Assembly (NCBI GenBank): GCA_021730985.1
Contig: JAKFYI010000050.1
Span: 1-48,519, forward strand
Reading direction: 5' to 3'
Source: Hyphomicrobiales bacterium
GTDB taxonomy: Bacteria > Pseudomonadota > Alphaproteobacteria > Rhizobiales > Xanthobacteraceae
Length of the DNA stretch: 48,519 nucleotides
Positions 30,105 through 39,283 of this stretch are shown in pieces. The notes beneath the pieces were generated by a model. That model did not search any database, was not told where the DNA came from, and saw nothing but the letters and a program-made list of their open reading frames with translations. Each line of letters begins with the position of its first letter. The stretch's first letter is position 1. The position numbers were made by a program, and so were the translations under genes.

Positions 30105-30806
30105 ATGACAAGCACCGAGCAGATCGACCACGGCCGCGTTCACGGCCTGATCGCACACGCCGATAAGCCGCGCGGCGGCATCATCCTGCTGCCGACGATT
30201 TTCGGCATCGACCGTTTCTCGCAAGGCCGCGCCGCGATGCTGGCCGAAGCCGGACTGACCACGCTGATCTGGAATCCCTATCCGGGCGAGGCCGCGCCGA
30301 CCGGGCATGACGAGGCGATGTCGCGGGCCGGCAAGCTGTCCGACGATGCGGTCGGCGATATGTCGGAATGCGTCGGGTACATGCTGAGCACGCTCCGGCT
30401 GCCGTCGGTTGCGGTGCTGGGGTTCTGCCTCGGCGGCCGCTATGCGCTGCTGCTCGCGGCGCACGACCCGCGGCTGGTGTGTTGCGTGTCGTATTATCCG
30501 TCGATCCGCGAACCGCTGAAGCCGAACGAGACGCGGGACGCGATCGCCCTGTCGGCGGAAATCCCCTGTCCGGTCCATGTGGTGTATGGCACCGCCGACC
30601 AGGTGATCCTCAAGCCGACCTTCCTCAAGCTGCGCGAGACGCTGGAGCGGCGCAAGGCCGCGACCGTGGCGCAGGTCCATCCGGATGCGGTGCACAGCTT
30701 CCTGCGGCCGGATTTGCAATCGGTGCCGGCCAATGCCGCGGCGACGCGGCTGTCCTGGCCGCCCGCGGTGCGCTTCATCGAGACGAGCCTGCAGCGCGCG
30801 GGCTAG
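30105..30806 (+). CDS. Dienelactone hydrolase family protein
   Basis: A 233-aa alpha/beta hydrolase with cysteine nucleophile C108 in LGFCLGGRY. D165 in YGTADQVI and H197 in HPDAVHSF complete the Cys-Asp-His triad of dienelactone hydrolases, which open the lactone of aromatic breakdown products; other esters are possible. The start 30105 is supported by GGGGAAGAG upstream. The last 13 codons (AVRFIETSLQRAG) recur at 34521-34562. It is the third gene of the TPR-hydrolase-hydrolase series. Confidence 0.9.
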   Translation: MTSTEQIDHGRVHGLIAHADKPRGGIILLPTIFGIDRFSQGRAAMLAEAGLTTLIWNPYPGEAAPTGHDEAMSRAGKLSDDAVGDMSECVGYMLSTLRLPSVAVLGFCLGGRYALLLAAHDPRLVCCVSYYPSIREPLKPNETRDAIALSAEIPCPVHVVYGTADQVILKPTFLKLRETLERRKAATVAQVHPDAVHSFLRPDLQSVPANAAATRLSWPPAVRFIETSLQRAG

Positions 30807-30879
30807 GGCGGATGTTCATCGAACGCCGCCAGGATGTCGGCTTTTGCTTAAGAGCAGACGTTCATGGCGTGGTCTGCAC

Positions 30880-32088
30880 GTCCGCTAAGTGCCAATAGGC
30901 GACGTCACCGAGAAGTCTATTCAACCACCTCATCTGCACGAGCTACGACTGAAGGTGGTATCGCGAGACCTAGCGCTTTCGCAGTTTTCAGATTGATTAG
31001 TAACTTGAATTTCGATGGTTGCTGAATGGGAAGATCGGAGGGCTTTGTCCCCCTCAGAATCCTATCGACATAGATTGACGCGCTCCTGAGAAGAGCGGGC
31101 TCATCGATGTCGTAGGCCATCAAGCCGTCAGCATCGAGCACATGTGACGGGAAGGGGTAAATCGCTGGCAATCGATGTCTCGCTGCCAACCTGGTAATGC
31201 TGACGCGTTCGACGTTGAATATGCTGGCGCTCGACACAAATAGCCCATCTGCTCCTTCTTTCACGCCGCTCTCGACCGCAATCTGAATGTCCGCTGCTGT
31301 TTTGATGTCGCGAAACAACAGTGTCAGACCAAGTGAGGTGGAGGCCTCCTTCAGGGCTTCTGCCTGCAACACTGAAATAGGATCGACAAGATATGTCAGC
31401 ACAAGAACTCTCGATACTGCGGGCACTGTCTCTTTCAGCAGTGCCAAACGCTTGGGCGCCAGCTCAGCCCTCATATTGGACATGCCAGTCACATTGCCTT
31501 CGGGCCGAGCCAGGTTATTTACGAGTCCAGTCCGAACGGGATCGCCGAGTGAAAGCATCACGATCGGTACGGTTTGTGTCGCCTCCTTCGCTGCCTTTGC
31601 GGCGGGAGTGGTCGTCAAAGCGATGATGTCGCTCTGCCTCCGCAAACATTCCGCAGCTAGATCGGGAAAACGGTCCCCGCGACCGTCATCCGCGAGATAC
31701 TCGATTGAAATCGTCTGGCCGTGAACGTAACCCAGCTCACGCAGTGACTCGAAAAATGCTGCCCAACGACTTGCTGGCGCTTCGGCCGAGCCAGGATCGA
31801 ATGTCAGAAAGCAAAGTCGCGGTATCCTTGGGGACTGCTGTGCCGCGCCCGGAATGGCAATAACTAGGAGGAGGACCATAACAAGCGAAGTGACGAGACC
31901 CGCTTCTGCGCGCCAACATCGCTTAGCTGACGGTCCGACGTTGCCAAAGAAATCCCTTGGTCTCATATCGGCTCCTAGGCTCAAACAATCCCATCGAATC
32001 AGCAGGGGCAGCCGCCGGAAGAGCAGTTGACGCACGTCCGCTATGGTTGTCGGCTCAACCGGTCGGCGCAATGTCCGCCAAGTGCCAA
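30880..32088 (+). repeat. Direct repeats flanking the ABC substrate-binding gene
   Basis: GTCCGCTAAGTGCCAA at 30880-30895 and GTCCGCCAAGTGCCAA at 32073-32088 (15/16) lie just outside the gene 30917-31966. GCACGTCCGCTA also recurs at 32032-32043. The left flank has the look of a multi-copy element of Bradyrhizobium genomes. They may be remnants of insertion or target sequence for recombination. Confidence 0.55.
30917..31966 (-). CDS. ABC transporter substrate-binding protein (TrpX/PF04392 type)
   Basis: A 349-aa periplasmic binding protein of the ABC_sub_bind family. The start 31966 follows TAGGAG by 6 bp. A signal anchor (about 22-44, LVTSLVMVLLLVIAIPGAAQQ) is preceded by an arginine-rich arm. 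Typical family stretches are FFESLRELGYVHGQTISIEY, PIVMLSLGDPVRTGLV and NLARPEGNVTGMS. No permease or ATPase genes are adjacent, so it is an orphan. The codon choice is less G/C-biased than neighbours, and short repeats flank it, so transfer is likely. The ligand is unknown. Confidence 0.9.
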   Translation of the reverse strand: MRPRDFFGNVGPSAKRCWRAEAGLVTSLVMVLLLVIAIPGAAQQSPRIPRLCFLTFDPGSAEAPASRWAAFFESLRELGYVHGQTISIEYLADDGRGDRFPDLAAECLRRQSDIIALTTTPAAKAAKEATQTVPIVMLSLGDPVRTGLVNNLARPEGNVTGMSNMRAELAPKRLALLKETVPAVSRVLVLTYLVDPISVLQAEALKEASTSLGLTLLFRDIKTAADIQIAVESGVKEGADGLFVSSASIFNVERVSITRLAARHRLPAIYPFPSHVLDADGLMAYDIDEPALLRSASIYVDRILRGTKPSDLPIQQPSKFKLLINLKTAKALGLAIPPSVVARADEVVE

Positions 32089-32104
32089 AGGCAGTCGGCG
32101 CAGC

Positions 32105-33028
32105 CTACGCCCATTTGAGCCGTTCGAGGATCGCGCGGCCCATCACCCAGTCCTTGTCGCTCTCGGACAGGAAGGGCAGTTGTTCGGTGATGTGGGTGAC
32201 GCGCTGTTGCCAGGTCGCCCGGGCGTAAGCGTTCGTCATGTCGGTGCCCCAATAGCAGCGCTGCGGCCCGTAGGCGTCGAACACCCGTTTCAAGTGATCG
32301 GTCAAATCGCGGAACGGATATGGCTCCAGCGATGAAATGACCAGATTCGAAATCTTGATGCTGACGTTCGGGTATTTCGCCAGAGCGACCGCATGGCCGA
32401 TGTGCTCGGCCAGTTTCCCTTCCTTCGCGATCGCGGTGTTGGTGTTCATGTGATCGATGATGAGCGGCAGCCCGGGATGTCGCTCCGCGATCGGCGCGAA
32501 CGCCGCTGTCCGGCCAAACGCCAGGAACATGACCGGAAGCCCGGCCTTTTCGGCCGCCGGCCAGAACCAGTCGGCGGTGCCGTCGGTGATCCAATTGGCG
32601 GCGGGGCCGAGGAAGGTCACCCGCACGCCGAGCATGCCCGGCTGCTTCTTCCAGTCCGGCAGCAGCGCGGCCGACTTCGGATCCTGCAACGGGATGCGGC
32701 CCATGACCGCAAAGCGGTTCGGATAGCGCTTGGCCGCTTCGAGCGCATAGCCGTTCACGTCGTTGAGGCCCGGCGGCACGATGACGACGCGATCGACGCC
32801 GGCCTCGTCCATCAGCGGCAGCGCGCGCTCGATGGTGAACGGTTCCGGAAGTTGCGGCGTCACGCCCGGGTTCCAGGGATAGTCGGGCGAGCTTGCCTTC
32901 CACAGATGGATTTGCGCATCGACGATCGTGCGCTTGCGCGCCGGCTGGGCCAGCGCGGGCTGAACGCCCGTCGTCAGCGCCGCACCTGCACCAATCGTCG
33001 AGCCAATGAAATTGCGCCGTGTCAGCAT
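32105..33028 (-). CDS. Tat-exported amidohydrolase (PDC hydrolase-like)
   Basis: A 307-aa TIM-barrel amidohydrolase. It opens with a twin-arginine signal (LTRRNFIGSTIGAGAA) and cleaves after ALA, so it is periplasmic. The metal motif DAQIHLW, the LPLIIDHMNTN and YWGTDMTNAYA fit the Amidohydro_2 family, which includes 2-pyrone-4,6-dicarboxylate lactonase and decarboxylases. The start 33028 follows GGGGAGGCC. The substrate is unknown, perhaps an aromatic lactone. It lies 182 bp from the Asp-box gene on the same strand. Confidence 0.87.
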   Translation of the reverse strand: MLTRRNFIGSTIGAGAALTTGVQPALAQPARKRTIVDAQIHLWKASSPDYPWNPGVTPQLPEPFTIERALPLMDEAGVDRVVIVPPGLNDVNGYALEAAKRYPNRFAVMGRIPLQDPKSAALLPDWKKQPGMLGVRVTFLGPAANWITDGTADWFWPAAEKAGLPVMFLAFGRTAAFAPIAERHPGLPLIIDHMNTNTAIAKEGKLAEHIGHAVALAKYPNVSIKISNLVISSLEPYPFRDLTDHLKRVFDAYGPQRCYWGTDMTNAYARATWQQRVTHITEQLPFLSESDKDWVMGRAILERLKWA

Positions 33029-33210
33029 GGTGGCCTCCCCCGATGGCACCGCTCGCTGATCGGCGGCGCTTGTTTAATGGACGCAGTCTAGCTTGGGATT
33101 TCGCCGATGGCTGCCGGATTGGAACGATTATTTGAGGCCTCCCGGCGTTGCCGGGGTGCGCCACATTCGGCGATGTGCAGCACGACGCGCCCGTAGCCGG
33201 CCGGCAGATG

Positions 33211-34371
33211 CTATTTCCGTTCGAGCACTTCGACGGCAAGGATCGTCGGCAGGTGACGCGCGATCTCCTGCCAATTCTCACCTTCATCGATGCTCGCGAA
33301 CACCGAGCCGCTGTTCGTTCCGAAGTAGATGCCCGCCGGGTCGCGTTCGTCTCCCGCCATCGCTTGGCGGAGTACAGTGAAGAAACAACCCTGTTGCGGC
33401 AGACCCTGGCGCATCGCCTGCCAGCTTTGGCCGGCGTCGCGAGACCGCCAGACCGCGGCGGCGGCGTCGGGCGGAAAACGCCCCGCCATGTCGCCGTTGA
33501 GCGGCAGCGTCCAGATGGTATCCGGATCGCGCGGATGGACGCGGATCGGAAAGCCGAAGGTCGAGGGCAAGCCTTTGGTCCGGTCGTCCCAGCTTCGTCC
33601 GCCATCGCTCGAACGCCATACGCCGTGGTGGTTCTGCTGGTAGAGCACGTCGCTTGTGCCCGGCGCCCGCATCATGTTGTGGACGCAGTGCCCGGTCTCG
33701 CCATCGCGCGGCGCGGCCGGGTGGTCGTGGTGAACGCATGCGTCGGCGTTCGAGATGCGGTTGCGCCGCTCCCAGGTGGCTCCGCCGTCCTCGGTCGCGA
33801 ACACGCCGGCTGCCGAGATTCCAACCCAGAGCTTTTTCGGATTTCCCGGATCGGACACGATGGTGTGCAGCACCAGCCCGGCGGCACCGGGGTTCCAACT
33901 ATCGGCGGAGGGGTGATCCGTCAGAGCGTCGATCCGCTTCCAGTCTTTGCCGCCGTTCTCGCTGGCCAGAAGGCTCGCCGGTTTGGTGCCGGCATACAGC
34001 GTTCCGTGCGCGTGGCTCAGCGACCAGATTTGAGCGAACGTGTCGGTGAACGGCAGCGGTTCTCCGGTCCAACCGATCATCGTTGCGAAATTGGGATCGT
34101 TGGCCGCCCAATCGTCCATCTTTCCTTTTGTCAGCCGGGTGACCTTCCAACTGGTGCCGCCGTCTTCGCTGCGCCAGACGCCGGCGCCGTGCCATTCGCC
34201 GCCGCCGCCCGCCCAAATGGTGCCGGTCGAAGGATCTCCGATGATGTGATTGATCGGCCAGCCGTCACAGTGCGGACCCTGAATGGCCCAGCCGCTGCGG
34301 TCATTGCCGCCGGAAATCAGAAATGCGCCCTTGGTGGTGCCGACGAGAACGGTCAGGTGTGTGGAAGACAT
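33211..34371 (-). CDS. Asp-box (BNR) beta-propeller protein, sialidase-like fold
   Basis: A 386-aa protein made of repeated Asp-box motifs S/TxDxGxxW: SEDGGTSW, SENGGKDW, TEDGGATW, SSDGGRSW, SRDAGQSW and SIDEGENW. Such repeats form six- or seven-bladed propellers as in VPS10/sortilin and sialidases. No sialidase arginine triad or signal peptide is obvious, so it is not called a sialidase. It is likely cytosolic, binding or hydrolysing a substrate. The start 34371 is used because MSSTHLTVLVGTTKGAFL is a typical beginning; upstream codons do not fit. Upstream gene of the minus-strand block. Confidence 0.8.
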   Translation of the reverse strand: MSSTHLTVLVGTTKGAFLISGGNDRSGWAIQGPHCDGWPINHIIGDPSTGTIWAGGGGEWHGAGVWRSEDGGTSWKVTRLTKGKMDDWAANDPNFATMIGWTGEPLPFTDTFAQIWSLSHAHGTLYAGTKPASLLASENGGKDWKRIDALTDHPSADSWNPGAAGLVLHTIVSDPGNPKKLWVGISAAGVFATEDGGATWERRNRISNADACVHHDHPAAPRDGETGHCVHNMMRAPGTSDVLYQQNHHGVWRSSDGGRSWDDRTKGLPSTFGFPIRVHPRDPDTIWTLPLNGDMAGRFPPDAAAAVWRSRDAGQSWQAMRQGLPQQGCFFTVLRQAMAGDERDPAGIYFGTNSGSVFASIDEGENWQEIARHLPTILAVEVLERK

Positions 34372-34512
34372 CGATTTGCGCTCCGCATCCGGGACGACGA
34401 GCGCGCAATATACAATTGGGCCAGCGCGGAACAATGCGCGACATCGCTATGGAATCCGAGCGGGAACTTCGGCTTCGCCGCAACGAGCTTGAGCCTGGCG
34501 AGACTTAGTCCC

Positions 34513-34562
34513 CGCCGCCAGCGGTGCGCTTCATCGAAACCAGCCTGCAGCGCGCGGGTTGA
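34513..34562 (+). pseudogene. Remnant of a dienelactone hydrolase 3' end
   Basis: GCGGTGCGCTTCATCGA... at 34521-34562 matches 30765-30806 at 37 of 42 positions and encodes the same AVRFIETSLQRAG and stop as the intact gene at 30105. Upstream codons do not continue the match, so only the tail remains. It is a direct repeat flanking the three-gene minus block. Confidence 0.7.
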
Positions 34563-34578
34563 ACAAGCACCGCGGCGA

Positions 34579-35268
34579 TCATTCCTTGAAATAACCTGGA
34601 AAGCTGGCGCGCAATTCCGCGCTGAACGCCAGCGAGCGTGAAAGATGCCCGCGCAACTCCGCCTGCGCGAGATCGGGCTCGCGTTTCTCGATCGCGTTCA
34701 CAATTGCGGTGTGATCGCGGACGATCTGATTTGCTTTGCCGCCGATCGGCAGATGGAGCCGGCGGATACGGTCGATGTGCCCGCTGCGATGGCGCACCAA
34801 CGACCACAGGTCAGGCACACCGGCGGCCTCGTACAGCAACTTGTGGAACGCAAGGTCTGCGTCGTCGAAGCGTTCGAGGTTGTTGGATTTTGCGAGACTC
34901 TCCTGCTCGCGAATGATCCCACGCAGTCTTTCGATGAGCGCCCGATCCGGCGCCTCCGCGAGCACGCGCACCGTCTCCTGCTCGATGGCGCGACGCAGGA
35001 ATTGCGCCTGTCGCGCCAGCGGCACGTCGATCAGGCTCACGATCGTGCCGCTCTGGGGGAACACCTCGACCAGCCCCGCCTCGTCGAGCCGCATCAGCGC
35101 GTCCCGGACTGGCGTGGAACTGAGCCCGAACTGCCGTTGCAGATCGGCCCGCGACAGCACTGTCCCGGGCGCGAGCTTGAGCGAAAGGATCATGTCGCGA
35201 AGTTGCTCATAAACCTGCGCGGCCGCCTGTTGCGAGCGCGAGGGGACTTCGAGGGGCAATACATTCAT
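34579..35268 (-). CDS. GntR-family regulator (FCD/FadR type)
   Basis: A 229-aa regulator with an N-terminal winged helix (VYEQLRDMILSLKLAPG, then SRADLQRQFGLSSTPVRDALMRL) and an all-helical C-terminal FCD domain. Metal/ligand residues are visible in DDADLAFHKLL and HTAIVNAIEKR. Such proteins sense carboxylates or sugar acids. It is divergent from the TctC-glucarate dehydratase operon, with a 14-bp palindrome in the shared spacer, so it probably represses that operon and itself. Start at 35268, ATG, with GGAACG upstream. Confidence 0.93.
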   Translation of the reverse strand: MNVLPLEVPSRSQQAAAQVYEQLRDMILSLKLAPGTVLSRADLQRQFGLSSTPVRDALMRLDEAGLVEVFPQSGTIVSLIDVPLARQAQFLRRAIEQETVRVLAEAPDRALIERLRGIIREQESLAKSNNLERFDDADLAFHKLLYEAAGVPDLWSLVRHRSGHIDRIRRLHLPIGGKANQIVRDHTAIVNAIEKREPDLAQAELRGHLSRSLAFSAELRASFPGYFKE

Positions 35269-35313
35269 GCGGGCCGTTCCGGACGAAGCGTTCCAGCAGC
35301 GAATTACCACACT

Positions 35314-35343
35314 TTGACAACTAATGCATTAGTGCATTAGCTT
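35314..35343 (+). promoter_or_regulatory. Promoter and GntR-type operator of the glucarate operon
   Basis: TTGACA (35314-35319) and TAGCTT (35338-35343) are 18 bp apart. ACTAATGCATTAGT (35320-35333), a perfect 14-bp palindrome with a third half-site GCATTAG behind it, lies between them. It is placed to block RNA polymerase and fits an AT-rich TnnTGCAnnA-like GntR site. Confidence 0.7.
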
Positions 35344-35415
35344 AGTTCAGGCGCTAGTCTCACAAGGCGCGATGTGGCGGGCTCAACCAGCCACCCAACC
35401 TTTAGGGAGGCATCC

Positions 35416-36387
35416 ATGAAATTCCTCGCCCACGGCACACTCGCGGCTCTTGCGATGCTCGCGGGGGCGGCGGCGCCCGCTCAGGCCCAATACCCCGAAC
35501 GCAACATCACCGTCGTCGTGCCATTCCCGGCCGGCGGCGCCTCGGACATGACCGCGCGCCTCATCGCGGCAAAACTATCGGAGCGCGTGAAGCAGACGGT
35601 CGTGATCGACAATCGCGCCGGTGCGAACGGCGCGGTGGGTTCGGTGTCGATCAAGCAGGCCGCTGCCGACGGCTACACGCTTCTGATCGGTTCGATCGGC
35701 GTGTTCGCGATCAACCCGGCGCTGTTCAAGGACCTTCGGTATGACCCGCAGAAGGACTTCGACCTGCTCAGCGTTGCGGTGCGCACCCCGAACGTGCTGG
35801 TGGCCAATCCTGGCTTTCCCGCAAGCAATGTCGGGGAGCTGGTCGAGCACCTCAAAAAGAATCCCGGCAAGGTGACGTTTGCTTCTTCCGGCACCGGCTC
35901 GTCCGATCATCTGACCGCCGCGCTGTTCTGGCAGAAGACCGGCACGACCGGCATCCACGTTCCGTACCGGGGCGGCGGACCCGCCATCAACGACCTGATT
36001 GCGGGCCATGCCAACGTCTCGTTCCAGAATCTGGGCGCAATCGCGCAGCAGGTGAAGAGCGGACGGCTGAAGGCGCTCGCCGTCACCAGCAACCAGCGCG
36101 TTCCCACCCTTCCCGACGTTCCCACCATGGCCGAAGCCGGCGTGAAAGACCTTGAGGTCTATTCCTGGCAAGCCACTGCCGCGCCGAAAGGTCTGCCGGC
36201 GGCAGTGAAGGCGAAGCTGGAAACGGAACTCGCGGCGTCGGCGCAGGCACCCGATGTGAAGGCGAAGTTCGAAGCGGTCGGCTTCGATGTGGTCGGCAGC
36301 AACGGCAAGCAGTTCGAGACCTTCGCCGCCGAAGAAATCGCGCGTTGGAAGACGGTGATCAAAACCGGAAAGATCACGCCGGAATAG
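35416..36387 (+). CDS. Tripartite tricarboxylate transporter substrate-binding protein (TctC/Bug)
   Basis: A 323-aa periplasmic binding protein with a signal peptide ending AQAQ. The family marks are YPERNITVVVPFPAGGASDMTAR and IDNRAGANGAVGS; the ligand-loop HVPYRGGGPA and the C-terminal half DLEVYSWQATAAPKG are typical. TctC proteins bind carboxylates such as citrate or glucarate. Start at 35416 with GGGAGG 8 bp upstream. It is the first gene of an operon with glucarate dehydratase, which suggests that the ligand is glucarate or galactarate. No TctA/TctB membrane genes are in view. Confidence 0.93.
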   Translation: MKFLAHGTLAALAMLAGAAAPAQAQYPERNITVVVPFPAGGASDMTARLIAAKLSERVKQTVVIDNRAGANGAVGSVSIKQAAADGYTLLIGSIGVFAINPALFKDLRYDPQKDFDLLSVAVRTPNVLVANPGFPASNVGELVEHLKKNPGKVTFASSGTGSSDHLTAALFWQKTGTTGIHVPYRGGGPAINDLIAGHANVSFQNLGAIAQQVKSGRLKALAVTSNQRVPTLPDVPTMAEAGVKDLEVYSWQATAAPKGLPAAVKAKLETELAASAQAPDVKAKFEAVGFDVVGSNGKQFETFAAEEIARWKTVIKTGKITPE

Positions 36388-36435
36388 CGCGCGGCCGCGA
36401 CCCAGGGACTGAACCCGTTGCCTCCAGACGTTGAC

Positions 36436-37779
36436 ATGGCCCGCGCCGCGCAGGGCGCGCCCGCGGTGACCGATATGGTCGTCATCCCGGTGGCTGGCGA
36501 AGACAGCATGCTGCTCAATCTGAGCGGCGCGCACGGCCCGCTGTTCACCCGCAACATCGTCATCCTGCGAGACAACGCCGGACACACTGGCGTGGGCGAG
36601 GTGCCCGGCGGCGAAGCGATCCGGCGGACGCTGGACGAGGCCAGGCCGCTTGTCGTCGGCCGCTCGGTCGCGGACGTCAACGCCGTGCTGAACGCCATGC
36701 GCGGCCGGTTTGTGGACCGGGATGCCGGCGGCCGCGGCCAGCAGACTTTCGACTTGCGCGTTGCGATTCACGCCGTGACAGCGGTCGAAGCGGCGATGCT
36801 CGACCTACTCGGGCAGTTCCTGGAGGTGCCGGTTTGCGCGCTGCTCGGAGAAGGCCAGCAGCGGGACGCTGTGCCGATGCTGGGCTACCTGTTCTACATC
36901 GGCGATGGAGCCAAAACGCCGTTGCCCTATCGTCGCGCAACCGGCGCGAAGGACGACTGGTTCCGGCTGCGCGACGAGGAGGCGCTGACGCCCGCAGCCT
37001 TGGTCCGCCTCGCGGAAGCGGCGCAGGCGCGATATGGCTTCCAGGACTTCAAGCTCAAGGGCGGTGTGTTGCGCGGTGAGGACGAAATCGTGGCCGTCAC
37101 GACGCTGGCGGAGCGCTTCCCCGACGCGCGCATCACGCTCGATCCAAATGGCGCGTGGTCTCTCGATGAAGCGGTGCGCCTGTGCAGCGGCAAGCGCGAC
37201 GTGCTGGCGTATGCCGAAGACCCCTGCGGCGCGGAAAGGGGCTACTCGGGCCGCGAAATCCTTGCTGAATTCCGCCGCGCGACGCGGCTCCCCACCGCCA
37301 CGAACATGATCGCAACCGATTGGCGCGAGATGGGCCACGCGATCCAGCTGCAATCGATCGACATTCCGCTCGCCGATCCGCATTTCTGGACGCTGCAAGG
37401 TTCGGTGCGGGTGGCGCAGATGTGCCGCGACTGGGGCCTCACCTGGGGTTCGCATTCCAACAACCATTTCGACATTTCGCTGGCGATGTTCACTCATGCC
37501 GCGGCGGCCGCACCCGGGCAGATCACGGCGATCGACACCCATTGGATCTGGCAGGACGGCCAGCGCCTGACCAGAGAGCCCCTGAAGATCGTCAACGGGC
37601 TTGTTGCGGTCCCCGAGCGGCCTGGCCTTGGCATTGAGATCGACATGGCGCAGATCGAGGCGGCGCATGCGCGCTACCAGGGCCTCGGACAAGGCGGGCG
37701 AGACGATGCCGCGGCGATGCAGTTTCTCATTCCGGGCTGGAAATTCGATGCCAAGCGTCCAGCGTTGATCAGGACGTGA
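36436..37779 (+). CDS. gudD: Glucarate dehydratase
   Basis: A 447-aa enolase-superfamily enzyme that dehydrates D-glucarate to 5-keto-4-deoxyglucarate. It is very close to E. coli GudD in length and sequence ([30 protein letters not shown]). The catalytic set is intact: K206/K208 in FKLKGG, metal ligands D236, E261 and N290, and H340 in GSHSNNHF. Start ATG 36436 gives the usual length; a TTG at 36418 would add six residues. It follows the TctC gene by 48 bp. Further steps (kdgD or garL/garR) are not in the window. Confidence 0.96.
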   Translation: MARAAQGAPAVTDMVVIPVAGEDSMLLNLSGAHGPLFTRNIVILRDNAGHTGVGEVPGGEAIRRTLDEARPLVVGRSVADVNAVLNAMRGRFVDRDAGGRGQQTFDLRVAIHAVTAVEAAMLDLLGQFLEVPVCALLGEGQQRDAVPMLGYLFYIGDGAKTPLPYRRATGAKDDWFRLRDEEALTPAALVRLAEAAQARYGFQDFKLKGGVLRGEDEIVAVTTLAERFPDARITLDPNGAWSLDEAVRLCSGKRDVLAYAEDPCGAERGYSGREILAEFRRATRLPTATNMIATDWREMGHAIQLQSIDIPLADPHFWTLQGSVRVAQMCRDWGLTWGSHSNNHFDISLAMFTHAAAAAPGQITAIDTHWIWQDGQRLTREPLKIVNGLVAVPERPGLGIEIDMAQIEAAHARYQGLGQGGRDDAAAMQFLIPGWKFDAKRPALIRT

Positions 37780-37815
37780 GAAGCGGCGCCATGTTTATTC
37801 CAGGCAATGCGCCAA

Positions 37816-37848
37816 GCGCGGGCGGCGGCCTGATGGCCAGACCCGCGC
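37816..37848. terminator. Possible hairpin between convergent gudD and pyk
   Basis: GCGCGGG ... CCCGCGC with an inner GGCC-TGAT-GGCC. It is a strong stem in the 70-bp space between converging genes. There is no T-run, so it may act by Rho or just block readthrough. Confidence 0.45.
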
Positions 37849-37849
37849 C

Positions 37850-39283
37850 TTAGTCCCCGCCGGCCTCGGCGCCGACGAAGGCGATGCGCAGCATGTTGGT
37901 GGCGCCGGGCGTGCCGAGCGGCAGGCCGGCCACGATGATGACGCGCCGTCCGGCCTTGGCGAAGGCGTCGCGGAAGGCGAGGCGGCAGGCGCGCTCGATC
38001 ATGTCGTCCTGGTCCTTGGCATCCTCCGCCACGATGCAATGGACACCCCAGGCCACCGACAGCTTGCGGCCGGCGGCGATGTTTGGCGAGATCGCAACGA
38101 TCGGCGCTCGCGGCCGCTCGCGGCCGACCCGCAGCGCGGTCGAGCCCGAAAACGTCCAGCAGATGATGGCGGAGAGATCGAGCGTATCGGCGATCTGGCG
38201 GGCCGCGGCTGCGATGGCGTCGGCGCCGGTCGCCTCGGGCTCGGCGTGCTGCGCCTCCATGATGGCGCGGTAGCCTTCCTCGCTCTCCACCTCCTCGGCG
38301 ATACGGTTCATGGTGGAGACCGCTTCGACCGGGAATTGCCCGGCGGCGGATTCCGCCGACAGCATGATGGCGTCGGCGCCGTCGAAGATGGCGGTGGCGA
38401 CGTCGGACACCTCGGCGCGGGTCGGCACCGGGCTGGTGATCATCGACTCCAGCATCTGGGTCGCAACCACCACCGGCTTGCCGGCGCGGCGCGCCGCGCG
38501 CGTCAGTTGCTTCTGGATGCCGGGCACCTTTTCCAGCGGCATCTCCACGCCGAGATCGCCGCGCGCCACCATGATCGCGTCGGTGGCTTCCATGATTTCG
38601 TCGAGCCGGTTCACCGCAGCGGGCTTCTCGATCTTGGCCATCACCGCGGCGCGGCCGCGCGTGATCTTCTTGGCCTCGGCGATGTCGTCGGGGCGCTGCA
38701 CGAACGACAGCCCGATCCAGTCGATGCCGGCATCGAGCGCGGCGTCGAGATCGGAGCGGTCCTTGGGCGTGAGCGCCGAGAACGGGATCAGCGTGTCCGG
38801 CAGGCTCACGCCCTTGCGGTCGGACAGCTTGCCGCCGACCTCGACGCGGGTGGCGATGCGCTGGCGGTCTGACTCGGTCACCGTGAGCCGGATCTTGCCG
38901 TCGTCGAGCAGCAGCCGGTCGCCGGCCTTGATGCCCGCGAAGATTTCGGGGTGCGGCAGGTGTACGCGCCTCGCGTCGCCCGGGGTGGCGTCGGCGTCGA
39001 ACGTGAAGGTCGCGCCGTTGTCGAGCATCACCGGGCCGTCGGCGAACGTGCTGACGCGCAGCTTCGGTCCTTGCAGGTCGACCAGAATGCCGATCGGCCG
39101 GTTGTGGTGCTTTTCCACCGCGCGGATCGCTGCGACCAGCTCGCGCATGCGGTCATGCGACGAGTGGCTCATGTTGATGCGGAAGGTGTCGGCGCCGGCC
39201 TCGAACAGGCGGCCGATCATTTCCGGATTGCCGGAGGCGGGCCCGAGCGTGGCGACGATCTTGGTGCGGCGCAGACGCCTCAT
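37850..39283 (-). CDS. pyk: Pyruvate kinase
   Basis: A 477-aa glycolytic enzyme transferring phosphate from PEP to ADP. It starts MRRLRRTKIVATLGPAS, has RINMSHSSHDRM, the catalytic signature MAKIEKPAAVNRLDEIM with K, and VARGDLGVEMP. The C-terminal allosteric domain is present (ARGDLG to about 470). The stop overlaps nothing, but the start codon overlaps the DUF1036 stop by 4 bp (ATGA), indicating coupling. Third gene of an operon glycerate kinase, DUF1036, pyk. Confidence 0.97.
   Translation of the reverse strand: MRRLRRTKIVATLGPASGNPEMIGRLFEAGADTFRINMSHSSHDRMRELVAAIRAVEKHHNRPIGILVDLQGPKLRVSTFADGPVMLDNGATFTFDADATPGDARRVHLPHPEIFAGIKAGDRLLLDDGKIRLTVTESDRQRIATRVEVGGKLSDRKGVSLPDTLIPFSALTPKDRSDLDAALDAGIDWIGLSFVQRPDDIAEAKKITRGRAAVMAKIEKPAAVNRLDEIMEATDAIMVARGDLGVEMPLEKVPGIQKQLTRAARRAGKPVVVATQMLESMITSPVPTRAEVSDVATAIFDGADAIMLSAESAAGQFPVEAVSTMNRIAEEVESEEGYRAIMEAQHAEPEATGADAIAAAARQIADTLDLSAIICWTFSGSTALRVGRERPRAPIVAISPNIAAGRKLSVAWGVHCIVAEDAKDQDDMIERACRLAFRDAFAKAGRRVIIVAGLPLGTPGATNMLRIAFVGAEAGGD

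Noticed and set aside
32055..33605. 516-codon minus frame across the amidohydrolase gene
   Set aside because: It is out of frame with the true gene, which has a Tat signal and clear motifs; the long frame joins shadows of two genes.
33211..34371. Sialidase call for the Asp-box protein
   Set aside because: The Asp boxes are clear, but I cannot place the arginine triad or the catalytic residues; a propeller of unknown activity is the safer statement.
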